Below are positions 36,234 to 43,310 of a stretch of 64,000 nt of DNA, one piece after another; the stretch's first letter is position 1, and each line of letters begins with the position of its first letter. Made by a program: the position numbers and the translations under genes. The stretch is from Verrucomicrobiota bacterium. GTDB lineage: Bacteria > Verrucomicrobiota > Verrucomicrobiia > Opitutales > Opitutaceae. The DNA lies in contig JADKHC010000012.1 of the NCBI GenBank assembly GCA_016721945.1, positions 81,683-145,682 of the forward strand, given 5' to 3'. The notes beneath the pieces are model-generated. The model made no database searches. It saw nothing but the letters and a program-made list of their open reading frames with translations, and was not told where the DNA came from.

Positions 36234-37721
36234 CTAAACCGGCTCGAACTCTGCGTAGTAGCCCTCGTGGTCTGAAACCCGGCCGTAATCCGTTTCGGTA
36301 AAAAGCGCGCGGGAAGCTTTCACTTCCAGTGCGCTGGTCTTTTTTAGGAAGATGAAATCGATGCGGCCGTCGTTTGGAACTTCCGTCGGGCTAGCGGAGC
36401 TGGCTGCACCTGAGACTGCTTGTTGCGCCTTAAGAAACTGGTCTTCGAACTCGTTGTTTCCCGTTGCCAAAAGATAGCCCTCGGAGCCGGTTTTGGCGTT
36501 GAAGTCCCCGAGTAGCAGTGTGGCGGCGATGTTTCGGGAATGCTTTTCGTTGGCCCAAGTCCTGAGGTTTTCGAACTGTTCGCGAAACCCGTCCTTCCAC
36601 CAGCTGAGGTGCGCTGAGTATACATTTATAAGGCCGATGAAGGGCACGTTGATCTGGGCCATGACGATCTTTCGAGCGTTGATGCTGTTTACATCGCGGT
36701 TGGAGGAGATGTAGCCGGAATCACCCGCAACCACTTCGTGTCGGGAAAGAATGGCGCAGCCTTCGCGATAAACCCCGAAGCCGCGATGCGACCAGTCGGA
36801 TACGAGGTGGTAATAATGGTTCAGGCGCTCGCGAATGAGTTTTGCTGTATTCACTTCATGGGCGCGAGTTCCTCCTTCCCATGGCTCAGCGACCTCCTGC
36901 AGGCAAACGAAGTCTATATCGAGATCGTTGATTGCCCTGGCGATAGTCGATAGTTTAGCATCCTGATTCTCCTCCTGATAGCAGTGCAGATTCAGGGTAA
37001 GGACTTTCAGCCGGTCATGGCGCGCAACGTGGTTAGCTCCGGCATTATTGTCCCAAATCGTTAGTTCAGGCGTTTCGCAGCCGATCGCATACTCGATGCG
37101 AAATGCCTGGTTAACTGGCAGGTGGGTGACCCAGATCGAGGTGCCGTATTCGTTTGGGTTAAGTGCATTGCTGGCGTGGTTTTTTTCCCAGTGGTGCCGC
37201 CAGAAATAGCATTCTGATGTGTGCGTCGTCCGCCAGTGATCGTGGCTCCAGCGCACAAAAACTTTTTTCGGAAGGATCGATTGGTGTACGGCGACGGTGA
37301 CGGGCAGAAATGCATCCAGCTCACGAAGGAGAGGGCGCATCTTGATGGCGAGAAGCGGAAACTCATCGGGTACGAGCACGCCCGAGTCTGCTTTGATCAG
37401 GAAATTTTCCTGGTCGTTCGAATCCCAGTAATCGGCTCCCGCCATGGCGCAATGAATCGCGAAAGTAACGTCGCCTGGAAGTTCGTGGGGCGAAAAGAAG
37501 TACGCCTCGGCATCCCAGACTTCGCGATTTTCGCCAGCGGCTCGCGCAAAATGTGCTGGCAATATCCGCCACGTTCCATCGCTCGCCCCCCAGTGGATTT
37601 CGACTCGTTTTTCGTACGCTCGATTATCCACGGATACACAAAAACCTAGCCGCTGGTTTTGGCCGTTTGCCGTCAGTGAGACGACGTTCTCCGCGTAAAG
37701 TAACTGTATCGTTTTCACCAC
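36234..37721 (-). CDS. EEP-family phosphodiesterase with two CBM21-like domains
   Basis: The 495-residue protein has no signal peptide. Residues about 25-115 and 135-235 are two similar beta-sandwich segments. Each has an aromatic core and a closing YWDSNDQENF or IWDNNAGANH motif, close to the YWDNN-x-NY signature of CBM21 starch/glycogen-binding modules. Residues 240-495 form an endonuclease/exonuclease/phosphatase domain with VLTLNLHCYQ, FVCLQEV (metal-binding Glu), LLGDFNAKTG and a terminal SDHEGYYAEF, so the catalytic residues look complete. Substrate could be nucleic acid, phospholipid or a phosphorylated glycan. It is apparently co-transcribed with the PLD-like gene. Confidence 0.77.
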   Translation of the reverse strand: MVKTIQLLYAENVVSLTANGQNQRLGFCVSVDNRAYEKRVEIHWGASDGTWRILPAHFARAAGENREVWDAEAYFFSPHELPGDVTFAIHCAMAGADYWDSNDQENFLIKADSGVLVPDEFPLLAIKMRPLLRELDAFLPVTVAVHQSILPKKVFVRWSHDHWRTTHTSECYFWRHHWEKNHASNALNPNEYGTSIWVTHLPVNQAFRIEYAIGCETPELTIWDNNAGANHVARHDRLKVLTLNLHCYQEENQDAKLSTIARAINDLDIDFVCLQEVAEPWEGGTRAHEVNTAKLIRERLNHYYHLVSDWSHRGFGVYREGCAILSRHEVVAGDSGYISSNRDVNSINARKIVMAQINVPFIGLINVYSAHLSWWKDGFREQFENLRTWANEKHSRNIAATLLLGDFNAKTGSEGYLLATGNNEFEDQFLKAQQAVSGAASSASPTEVPNDGRIDFIFLKKTSALEVKASRALFTETDYGRVSDHEGYYAEFEPV

Positions 37722-37925
37722 AAAGTTCTCACCCGACTGGCCAAAACCAGGCTCTGCCTATCGCTCAATGGCCAAGGTTTTCCTGAAGGCAGAAATAATT
37801 CCTAATAGAGGCCGCTACTATAACTGCGCAACGCGATTGGTCAATCGGACGGGGCAAACAGCAGGGCTGCCGAAGACGACGCGAATCGGAATCCGCAACT
37901 TTCGTAGATGGAACATATTCACTGA
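37722..37925. other. Upstream region of the EEP/PLD gene pair
   Basis: No coding sequence is seen. As the only gap 5' to the EEP gene it should hold the promoter of the pair. The stretch around 37800-37840 is relatively AT-rich (TAATAGAGGCCGCTACTATA), but no clear -35/-10 pair or operator can be assigned. Confidence 0.35.
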
Positions 37926-38090
37926 CACACCTAAGCCGGACCGATGCAGCTGAAGCACAATCTCCATCGAGGAGTGATGGGCAGAGGGTGGAGCCCGATG
38001 TCCCAATCGGGCTTGATCGAAGCCGCTCTCAAACCAGCCCGTTAGAGACAACGGGCTCCACCTCTACTGCATCGTTCAGGCTTAGCGGAA
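37926..38090. repeat. GTGGAGCCCG element, copy B (inverted), with CTAAGCC ends
   Basis: It starts CTAAGCCGGACCGATGCAG and ends CTGCATCGTTCAGGCTTAG, imperfect inverted repeats of about 22 bp. The interior holds GGTGGAGCCCG and its complement around CTTGATCGAAG. It is the reverse orientation of the element at 19454. The left flank up to ATCTCCATCGAGGAG also matches the right arm of the copy at 46848-47187. No open frame and no clear target duplication. Confidence 0.8.
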
Positions 38091-38113
38091 CTCAATTATC
38101 GTAATTGGAGCCT

Positions 38114-39082
38114 CTATCTTTTTCCTAAACTACGGGCGGGTTCCGGTGGCGTGAGTGGAGGCAAAGACTCGGCCGCAGCTGTGGGCTTGCGGCTTTTCTG
38201 CGTGGTGACAATTACGACCGCCGCGATGATGATCGCAGCGGCGAGCAGCGTGCGGGTGGTGATTGGTTCGTCAAGGATTAGCCAGCCCAGAAACACGGCG
38301 ACGATGGGATTCACGTAAGCGTAGGTCGAAACGCGCGCGGGCGTAGTGTGTTTCATTAACCAGACGAAAGTGGAAAACCCCACGAGCGAGCCGATGAGAG
38401 CTAGGTAGAAGAACGCAGCCAAGGAATGGGCGCTGATCGCGGAGAAACTGAACGTGGAAAGTTCGCCGTGCACGATGCCGCCGAGAAAAAGAGCAACGCT
38501 GCCGCCGAGCATTTGCATCGACGAAGCTAGAAACGGCGGGGCGGGGTCTTTCACGTGGCGCGACCAGATGGAGCCGTAGGCCCATGAAGCACAGGCGATC
38601 AAAACGAGTGCGATCGCGGGCAGATTGATACTGCTGGTGGAGGTCGTTTCCCAAGGCGCTGCGAGATATGCGACGCCGGCGAAGCCGAGCAGTAGGCCGA
38701 TGAAGGTGGTTCGGGTCGGGCGGGTGCCACCACGCCAGGCCCATTCGGTCAGCACCATGAATACGGGCTGGATTCCGATGATGAGCGCCGTAAGACCGGA
38801 CGGCAGGGTTTGTTCGGCCCACGAGACGAACCCATTGCCACCGAGAAGAAGAAAGGTTCCGATAATGGCGTTGTCACGCCACTGGCGGGCGGTGGGCTTC
38901 GGCGCGCCATGGCGGCGGACGAGCAACATTAAAACCGAACCAGCAAGAAGGAAGCGACCCGCACCCATGAAGAAGGGCGGAATAGTTTCCACGGCTACGC
39001 GAATGCCCAGGTAAGTGCTGCCCCAGATGATATAAATCGAGGTGAAGGCGATGACGAAGGCCGTGGTGCTGGGCTTAGGCAT
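38114..39082 (-). CDS. EamA/DMT-family membrane exporter
   Basis: The start at 39082 begins the first membrane helix; the longer frame to 39703 runs into the neighbouring regulator gene and is spurious. The 322-residue protein has ten predicted helices in two EamA repeats, with IIWGSTYLGIRVAVETIPP in the first and YAYVNPIVAVFLGWLILDEP in the second, both family hallmarks. EamA proteins usually export amino acids or metabolites. The gene follows a MocR-type regulator on the same strand, a frequent pairing, so its substrate may relate to PLP-linked or amino-acid metabolism. Confidence 0.88.
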   Translation of the reverse strand: MPKPSTTAFVIAFTSIYIIWGSTYLGIRVAVETIPPFFMGAGRFLLAGSVLMLLVRRHGAPKPTARQWRDNAIIGTFLLLGGNGFVSWAEQTLPSGLTALIIGIQPVFMVLTEWAWRGGTRPTRTTFIGLLLGFAGVAYLAAPWETTSTSSINLPAIALVLIACASWAYGSIWSRHVKDPAPPFLASSMQMLGGSVALFLGGIVHGELSTFSFSAISAHSLAAFFYLALIGSLVGFSTFVWLMKHTTPARVSTYAYVNPIVAVFLGWLILDEPITTRTLLAAAIIIAAVVIVTTQKSRKPTAAAESLPPLTPPEPARSLGKR

Positions 39083-39090
39083 GTAAATAT

Positions 39091-39170
39091 AACCGCTAAT
39101 TAGCGCTAATGGATGCAGGAGTCGGATGGGCCACAGAGAACATGAAGGGTTCTGTGTTCTCTGTGGCGAA
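39091..39170. repeat. GCTAAT fragment and GCCACAGAGAACA hairpin
   Basis: AACCGCTAATTAGCGCTAAT near 39091-39110 matches the inner TIR of the MITE-like elements at 837 and 46923, so it may be a decayed end. It is followed by a hairpin, GCCACAGAGAACA (about 39130) pairing with TGTTCTCTGTGGC (about 39156-39168). Confidence 0.6.
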
Positions 39171-39183
39171 GGTTTTGGCAGGT

Positions 39184-40629
39184 TTATGCGAGCTGCTTTT
39201 TCGCGAGTTCGCCGAGTGTGCGCACTGCTTGTTCGACCGGCTCGCCCCACGGGATGCCGCAGTTGATGCGCAGGCAATTTCGGTAGCGTTCCTTCACCGA
39301 GAAGAGAACGCCGGGCGCGATGGCGATGTGCTGTTTGAGTGCGTCGATGTGGAGTTTGTGCGTGTCGACTCTGGCGGGTAGTTCGGCCCAGAGCACGAAA
39401 CCGCCGTGTGGACGACTGAGGCGTGTGCCCGCGGGAAAATTGCGCAAGACAGCCTGCGAGAAGAGGTGCAACTGGTTTTGGTACGCACGACGAATCGAGC
39501 GCAGATGGTGGTCGTAGCCGCCGTCGCGCAGGAAGTTCGCGATGGTCTTTTGCAGGATAACCGGAGTTCCGAGTGTATTCGTAAACTTGAGACGCCGGAC
39601 GCGATCGAGCCAGCGGCCGGGGAAAATCCATCCGACACGCAGGCCGGGCGCGAGCGTCTTGCCGAACGAACTGCACAGCATCACGCGGCCGTCGCGGTCC
39701 CAAGCCTTGAGAGGCTTGGGGCGCTTTTCGCTGAAGTGGAGATCGCCGTAAATGTCATCCTCGATGGCCGGGATGTCGTATTCGCAGAGCAGTTCGTAGA
39801 GCTTTTCCTTTTTCTCGTCAGGCATGCAGGAGCCGAGCGGATTTTGGAAACTGGGCATGACGAAGAGCGCCTTCACGTCGTTGCGCGCGAAGGCTTCGCG
39901 GAGAGCGTCGAGGCAGAGGCCTTCGCGCGAGTCCGTGGGGATTTCGAGGACGCGGAGGTTGAGGCTCTGAATGGTTTCGAGGATGCCGAAGTACGCAGGC
40001 GTCTCGAGCGCGATGGTGTCGCCGGGCTTGGTCACTGCGCGGAGGGCGAGATTTAGCGCCTCGGTGCAGCCGACGGTGATAACGACTTCTTCGTGCGAGA
40101 GCGCGACGCCAGCTTGAAGATAACGGCGGGCAATTTCTCTGGTGAGTGGTTCGTAAGCCCAGTTGACAGCGTAGCGGCCGATAAGGGCTGGTTCGTTACG
40201 CGCCACGGAACCGAGGAGCCGTGCCAGCTTTTGCGCAGGAAAAAGCGATGCGTCGGGACAGGCGGCGCCGAGTTGCAGGCACGCCGGGTTGGACGCTTGT
40301 GCAAGGAAATCTGCCGTGAGATCGCTCGTGCTGACATAGGCGGGCTTGGTCATCGGCTTGGCCATGCGTGGCTCAGGAATTTCAAACGGCAGCCGCGGCC
40401 GCACGTAGTAACCGGATTGCGGGCGGGCTTCGAGATAGCCGCGATTTTCCAAAACCGTGTAGGCCTGCAAAACGGTGGATATGCTGACATCGCGTTGTAG
40501 TGCCATTCTCCTTACAGAGGGGATGCGGTGCCCGGCGCGGAGCGTGCCTTGCTCGATGAGTTGTTGCAACGAGTCAGCCAGCTCAACGTAGAGCGGCGGC
40601 GAGGGAGGCTTGGCGATGGTCTGAATCAT
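39184..40629 (-). CDS. MocR-type (GntR HTH plus aminotransferase) regulator
   Basis: This 481-residue fusion has a GntR winged helix at residues about 10-75 (GHRIPSVRRMALQRDVSISTV, shortened, and YLEARPQSGYYV). A fold-type I aminotransferase domain follows with AIEDDIYGDLHFS and the PLP-lysine block SSFGKTLAPGLRVGWIFPG. MocR proteins sense PLP-linked signals and regulate vitamin B6, GABA or amino-acid genes, often a neighbouring transporter. The EamA gene 101 bp downstream is the obvious candidate target. Confidence 0.92.
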   Translation of the reverse strand: MIQTIAKPPSPPLYVELADSLQQLIEQGTLRAGHRIPSVRRMALQRDVSISTVLQAYTVLENRGYLEARPQSGYYVRPRLPFEIPEPRMAKPMTKPAYVSTSDLTADFLAQASNPACLQLGAACPDASLFPAQKLARLLGSVARNEPALIGRYAVNWAYEPLTREIARRYLQAGVALSHEEVVITVGCTEALNLALRAVTKPGDTIALETPAYFGILETIQSLNLRVLEIPTDSREGLCLDALREAFARNDVKALFVMPSFQNPLGSCMPDEKKEKLYELLCEYDIPAIEDDIYGDLHFSEKRPKPLKAWDRDGRVMLCSSFGKTLAPGLRVGWIFPGRWLDRVRRLKFTNTLGTPVILQKTIANFLRDGGYDHHLRSIRRAYQNQLHLFSQAVLRNFPAGTRLSRPHGGFVLWAELPARVDTHKLHIDALKQHIAIAPGVLFSVKERYRNCLRINCGIPWGEPVEQAVRTLGELAKKQLA

Positions 40630-40950
40630 AACGGCGTGAGAATAGCAGGATGGACGGATCTTGCGCAGGAGCAGCTAAGCTCGATTGCTACCGGTACAGT
40701 TAATGAAATACCATACTGTGACCATTACAAACCGAACGCCTCAATTTAGGCGCCGCTCCTTTAGTGCCGTTCCAGTAAAGCTGTAGCCGAACTACCGGAA
40801 ACTAATTCGACTGAAATGGTCTTTGGGTAGGGCGCGCCCGGCGGTCGCGCCCTTCCTCGAAAGGCACAGTTTAACTAAACTGCCCTAACCTTTGTTGTGC
40901 GACTGCTCCGTCGGTTTAAGCAGCCGTACCAGCTGATACGCTACAAGACT
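40630..40950. other. Gene-free 321-bp interval with half-copy of the GTAGGG repeat
   Basis: No convincing frame is seen. GGGTAGGGCGCGCCCGGCGG followed by TCGCGCCC at about 40827-40855 is one arm of the repeat family found at 17817 and 32588. The promoter of the MocR gene should lie at 40630-40750. Confidence 0.5.
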
Positions 40951-42165
40951 TCAGGACGCCAGGGTCTTGGCGATGCCGTATTGTAGGCCGCGTAATTCGG
41001 CCAGGCCTCTGAGTCGTCCGATCAAGGGATATCCGGGGCAGGTCGGTTCTGCTCGGCGGAAATCGTCGAGTATTTTGTGTCCGTGATCGGGCCGGAACGG
41101 GATCTGCGAGTCTGGGCGGTTGGCCTTGGTTCGTCTTGCGAGCTCTTCTAGTAGCGCGCGAACCACGGAGTACATGTCTGCCGAACCGGCTAGGTGAGCG
41201 GCTTCATAAAACGTGCCGTCGGATTTAAACTGTACGTTACGAAGGTGGGCGGCGTGGATGCGTTCGGCGAAGCGGCGGGCAATGCCGACCAAGTCGTTAT
41301 CTCTACGCGCACCGAGCGAGCCGGTGCAGTAGCAGAGTCCATTGGCCGGGGCGTCGTCCATCGCGAGGATGTCTGCCAGATCTTGCTCGGTGGAGACGAT
41401 ACGGGGAAGTCCCAGTACGGGGAAGGGAGGGTCGTCTGGGTGAATGGCGAGACGCACTCCGGCTGACTGCGCGACTGGGGCGATTTCCCGAAGGAATAGC
41501 CGCAGGTGTTCTTTGAGCTGCGCGGTGCTGATCGCTTTGTAGGCATCGAGCAAGGCGCGCAAACCTTCGATGCTCATGTTGAGTTTTACCCCAGGAAAAA
41601 GGTTAAGGGTCTGCAGGGTGAACTGTTCTTGCCCGGCCGGGCCGATTTCCTGCCAGTATTTTTGCGCGGCGGCTTGAATCTCCGGCGTAAAGCTCTGCGC
41701 TGCATCTTTCCGCTTTAGGGCAAAAAGATCGAAGGCGGCGAACTTCACTGGATCGTAGAGGAGTGCTTCCGCGCCATCTTCGAGTTTATAATGAAGATCG
41801 GTGCGCACCCAGTCGAGGACTGGCATGAAATTGTATACTACAATTTCGATACCGGCTTGGCCGAGTCGGCGGAGGGTTGCTTTATAATTTTCAATATGCC
41901 GCAGGAAATCGCCGGTGCGGGTTTTGATGGACTCGTGCACAGGTACAGACTCCACCGCGGTCCAGCGTAGACCGGCGGCGGCGATCGCGTCGCGGCGCTG
42001 CAAAATCGAAGCCATTGGCCATTCCTCGCCGTAAGGGATATCGTGGAGCGAAGTGAAAACGGCGGTTGCGCCCGTCTGCCGGATCTCTTGCAGAGAGACC
42101 GTGTCGTTTGGCCCAAACCAGCGCATGGATTCTTCCATCATGGGCAGCGTTTTGGTTGTGCTCAT
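40951..42165 (-). CDS. uxuA: Mannonate dehydratase
   Basis: The start at 42165 is chosen because it begins the family N terminus (MRWFGPNDTVSLQEIRQTGA follows within 15 residues) and lies four bases after the stop codon of the upstream SDR gene. The 404-residue UxuA-type TIM barrel carries LAIHPDDPP, GLCYCTGSLGAR, IHAAHLRNV and PFRPDHGHKIL, which supply the metal-binding His, Cys, His and Asp. It dehydrates D-mannonate to 2-keto-3-deoxygluconate in glucuronate breakdown. With the SDR oxidoreductase it forms the lower part of a glucuronoxylan pathway. Confidence 0.95.
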   Translation of the reverse strand: MSTTKTLPMMEESMRWFGPNDTVSLQEIRQTGATAVFTSLHDIPYGEEWPMASILQRRDAIAAAGLRWTAVESVPVHESIKTRTGDFLRHIENYKATLRRLGQAGIEIVVYNFMPVLDWVRTDLHYKLEDGAEALLYDPVKFAAFDLFALKRKDAAQSFTPEIQAAAQKYWQEIGPAGQEQFTLQTLNLFPGVKLNMSIEGLRALLDAYKAISTAQLKEHLRLFLREIAPVAQSAGVRLAIHPDDPPFPVLGLPRIVSTEQDLADILAMDDAPANGLCYCTGSLGARRDNDLVGIARRFAERIHAAHLRNVQFKSDGTFYEAAHLAGSADMYSVVRALLEELARRTKANRPDSQIPFRPDHGHKILDDFRRAEPTCPGYPLIGRLRGLAELRGLQYGIAKTLAS

Positions 42166-42169
42166 GGGT

Positions 42170-43003
42170 TTATACGCCGGAGAAACAGGAGAAGCCGCCG
42201 TCCACCGCGAGGACGGTGCCGGTGACAAAAGCCGAAGCATCGCTTATCAGGAAATGAAGTGCGCCATGCAGTTCGTTGGATTCACCGAACCGTTTGAAAG
42301 GAGTTTTCGCGAGTACGGCTTTGCCGCGTGCGGTGGGAGAGCCATCCTCGTTGAGCAGTAAGCGGCGGTTTTGGTCTGCGATGAAAAAGCCTGGTGCGAT
42401 TGCATTCACGCGTAAAGCGGGGCCGTATTTCTGGGCCAGTTCCACCGCGAGCCATTTGGTGAAATTATCAACTGCAGCTTTTGCATTCGAATAGCCTAGG
42501 ACGCGGGTGATTGCCTGTGCGGCGGCCATCGATGAGAAGTTGATAATGCATCCGCTGCGCTGGGCGATGAACGCTTTTGCGAACGCGAGCGAGGGCTTTA
42601 CGGTTCCGTCCAGATTCAGATCCATCACTTGGCGGTAGGCGGTATGATTGAGGTCGAGGACGGAACTGTCTGGTGCAATCGTCGCACCGGCTTGATTCCC
42701 ACCGGCGGCGTTGATGAGAACATCTACGCGGCCGAAGCGTGCGATCACGGCGTTACACACCAACTCCAGGCCGGCTTGGTCGAGGACATTGCACTGGTAT
42801 CCGACGCATTCACCAGGGAGGTCGCGCGTTGCAGCAAGGACAGCATCAATCTTGCTTTGGTCACGAGCCAGGATCACCACGTGGGCACCTTGAGAGGCGA
42901 GATATTTGACCGCAGAACCTGCGAGCACGCCGGTGCCGCCAGTCACCACGATCACGCGGTTGGATATGTCGAAAAGTTGGGCGGGAGATTTTTGATTAAG
43001 CAC
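42170..43003 (-). CDS. SDR oxidoreductase, probable D-mannonate oxidoreductase (fructuronate reductase)
   Basis: This 277-residue short-chain dehydrogenase has a Rossmann motif TGGTGVLAG at residues about 21-29, NAAGG near 95, a catalytic Ser in NFSSMAAAQ and YSNAK with the catalytic Tyr/Lys near 170. It is not homologous to E. coli UxuB, but SDR proteins next to uxuA commonly reduce D-fructuronate to D-mannonate. The four-base spacing to uxuA supports a two-step operon. A generic gluconate-type dehydrogenase is the alternative. Confidence 0.87.
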   Translation of the reverse strand: MLNQKSPAQLFDISNRVIVVTGGTGVLAGSAVKYLASQGAHVVILARDQSKIDAVLAATRDLPGECVGYQCNVLDQAGLELVCNAVIARFGRVDVLINAAGGNQAGATIAPDSSVLDLNHTAYRQVMDLNLDGTVKPSLAFAKAFIAQRSGCIINFSSMAAAQAITRVLGYSNAKAAVDNFTKWLAVELAQKYGPALRVNAIAPGFFIADQNRRLLLNEDGSPTARGKAVLAKTPFKRFGESNELHGALHFLISDASAFVTGTVLAVDGGFSCFSGV

Positions 43004-43144
43004 TGGATTATATTCTATTTAATATGGGGGCGAAAACTCGTGGGCTAGCCAGAGATTTAAGCCGATCTGGAGGGAGTTACTCTTTATTATAATTTATTGG
43101 TGAGCTGGTGGAAATTGATGAAGCCCGTAGGCGATCATGCGCAA

Positions 43145-43166
43145 ACCGGTTGGTTATAACAACGGT
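43145..43166. promoter_or_regulatory. Candidate operator between GH3 and SDR/uxuA genes
   Basis: ACCGGTTGGTTATAACAACG and the following GT form an imperfect dyad centred on the perfect GTTATAAC palindrome. It is 142 bp upstream of the SDR start in the 307-bp gap. A related GGTATAAC lies near 43201. Nothing else is visible in this gap. Confidence 0.3.
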
Positions 43167-43310
43167 ATCTGAAGTCAAGGTGACCACGCCTAGGTCCAGC
43201 GGGTATAACTTTTGGCGATGACCAAGTGTGCAAAGGTTACTCAAAACCTCAGCGTTGGCGTTCAGGTTCCTTTTGGCGTGAGATGGCTGGCGTGCAATAA
43301 TTTGGAGCGC

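Noticed and set aside
37411..37425. TTCGAATCC resembling a tRNA T-loop
   Set aside because: It lies inside the EEP coding sequence and no acceptor or anticodon stems can be drawn around it.
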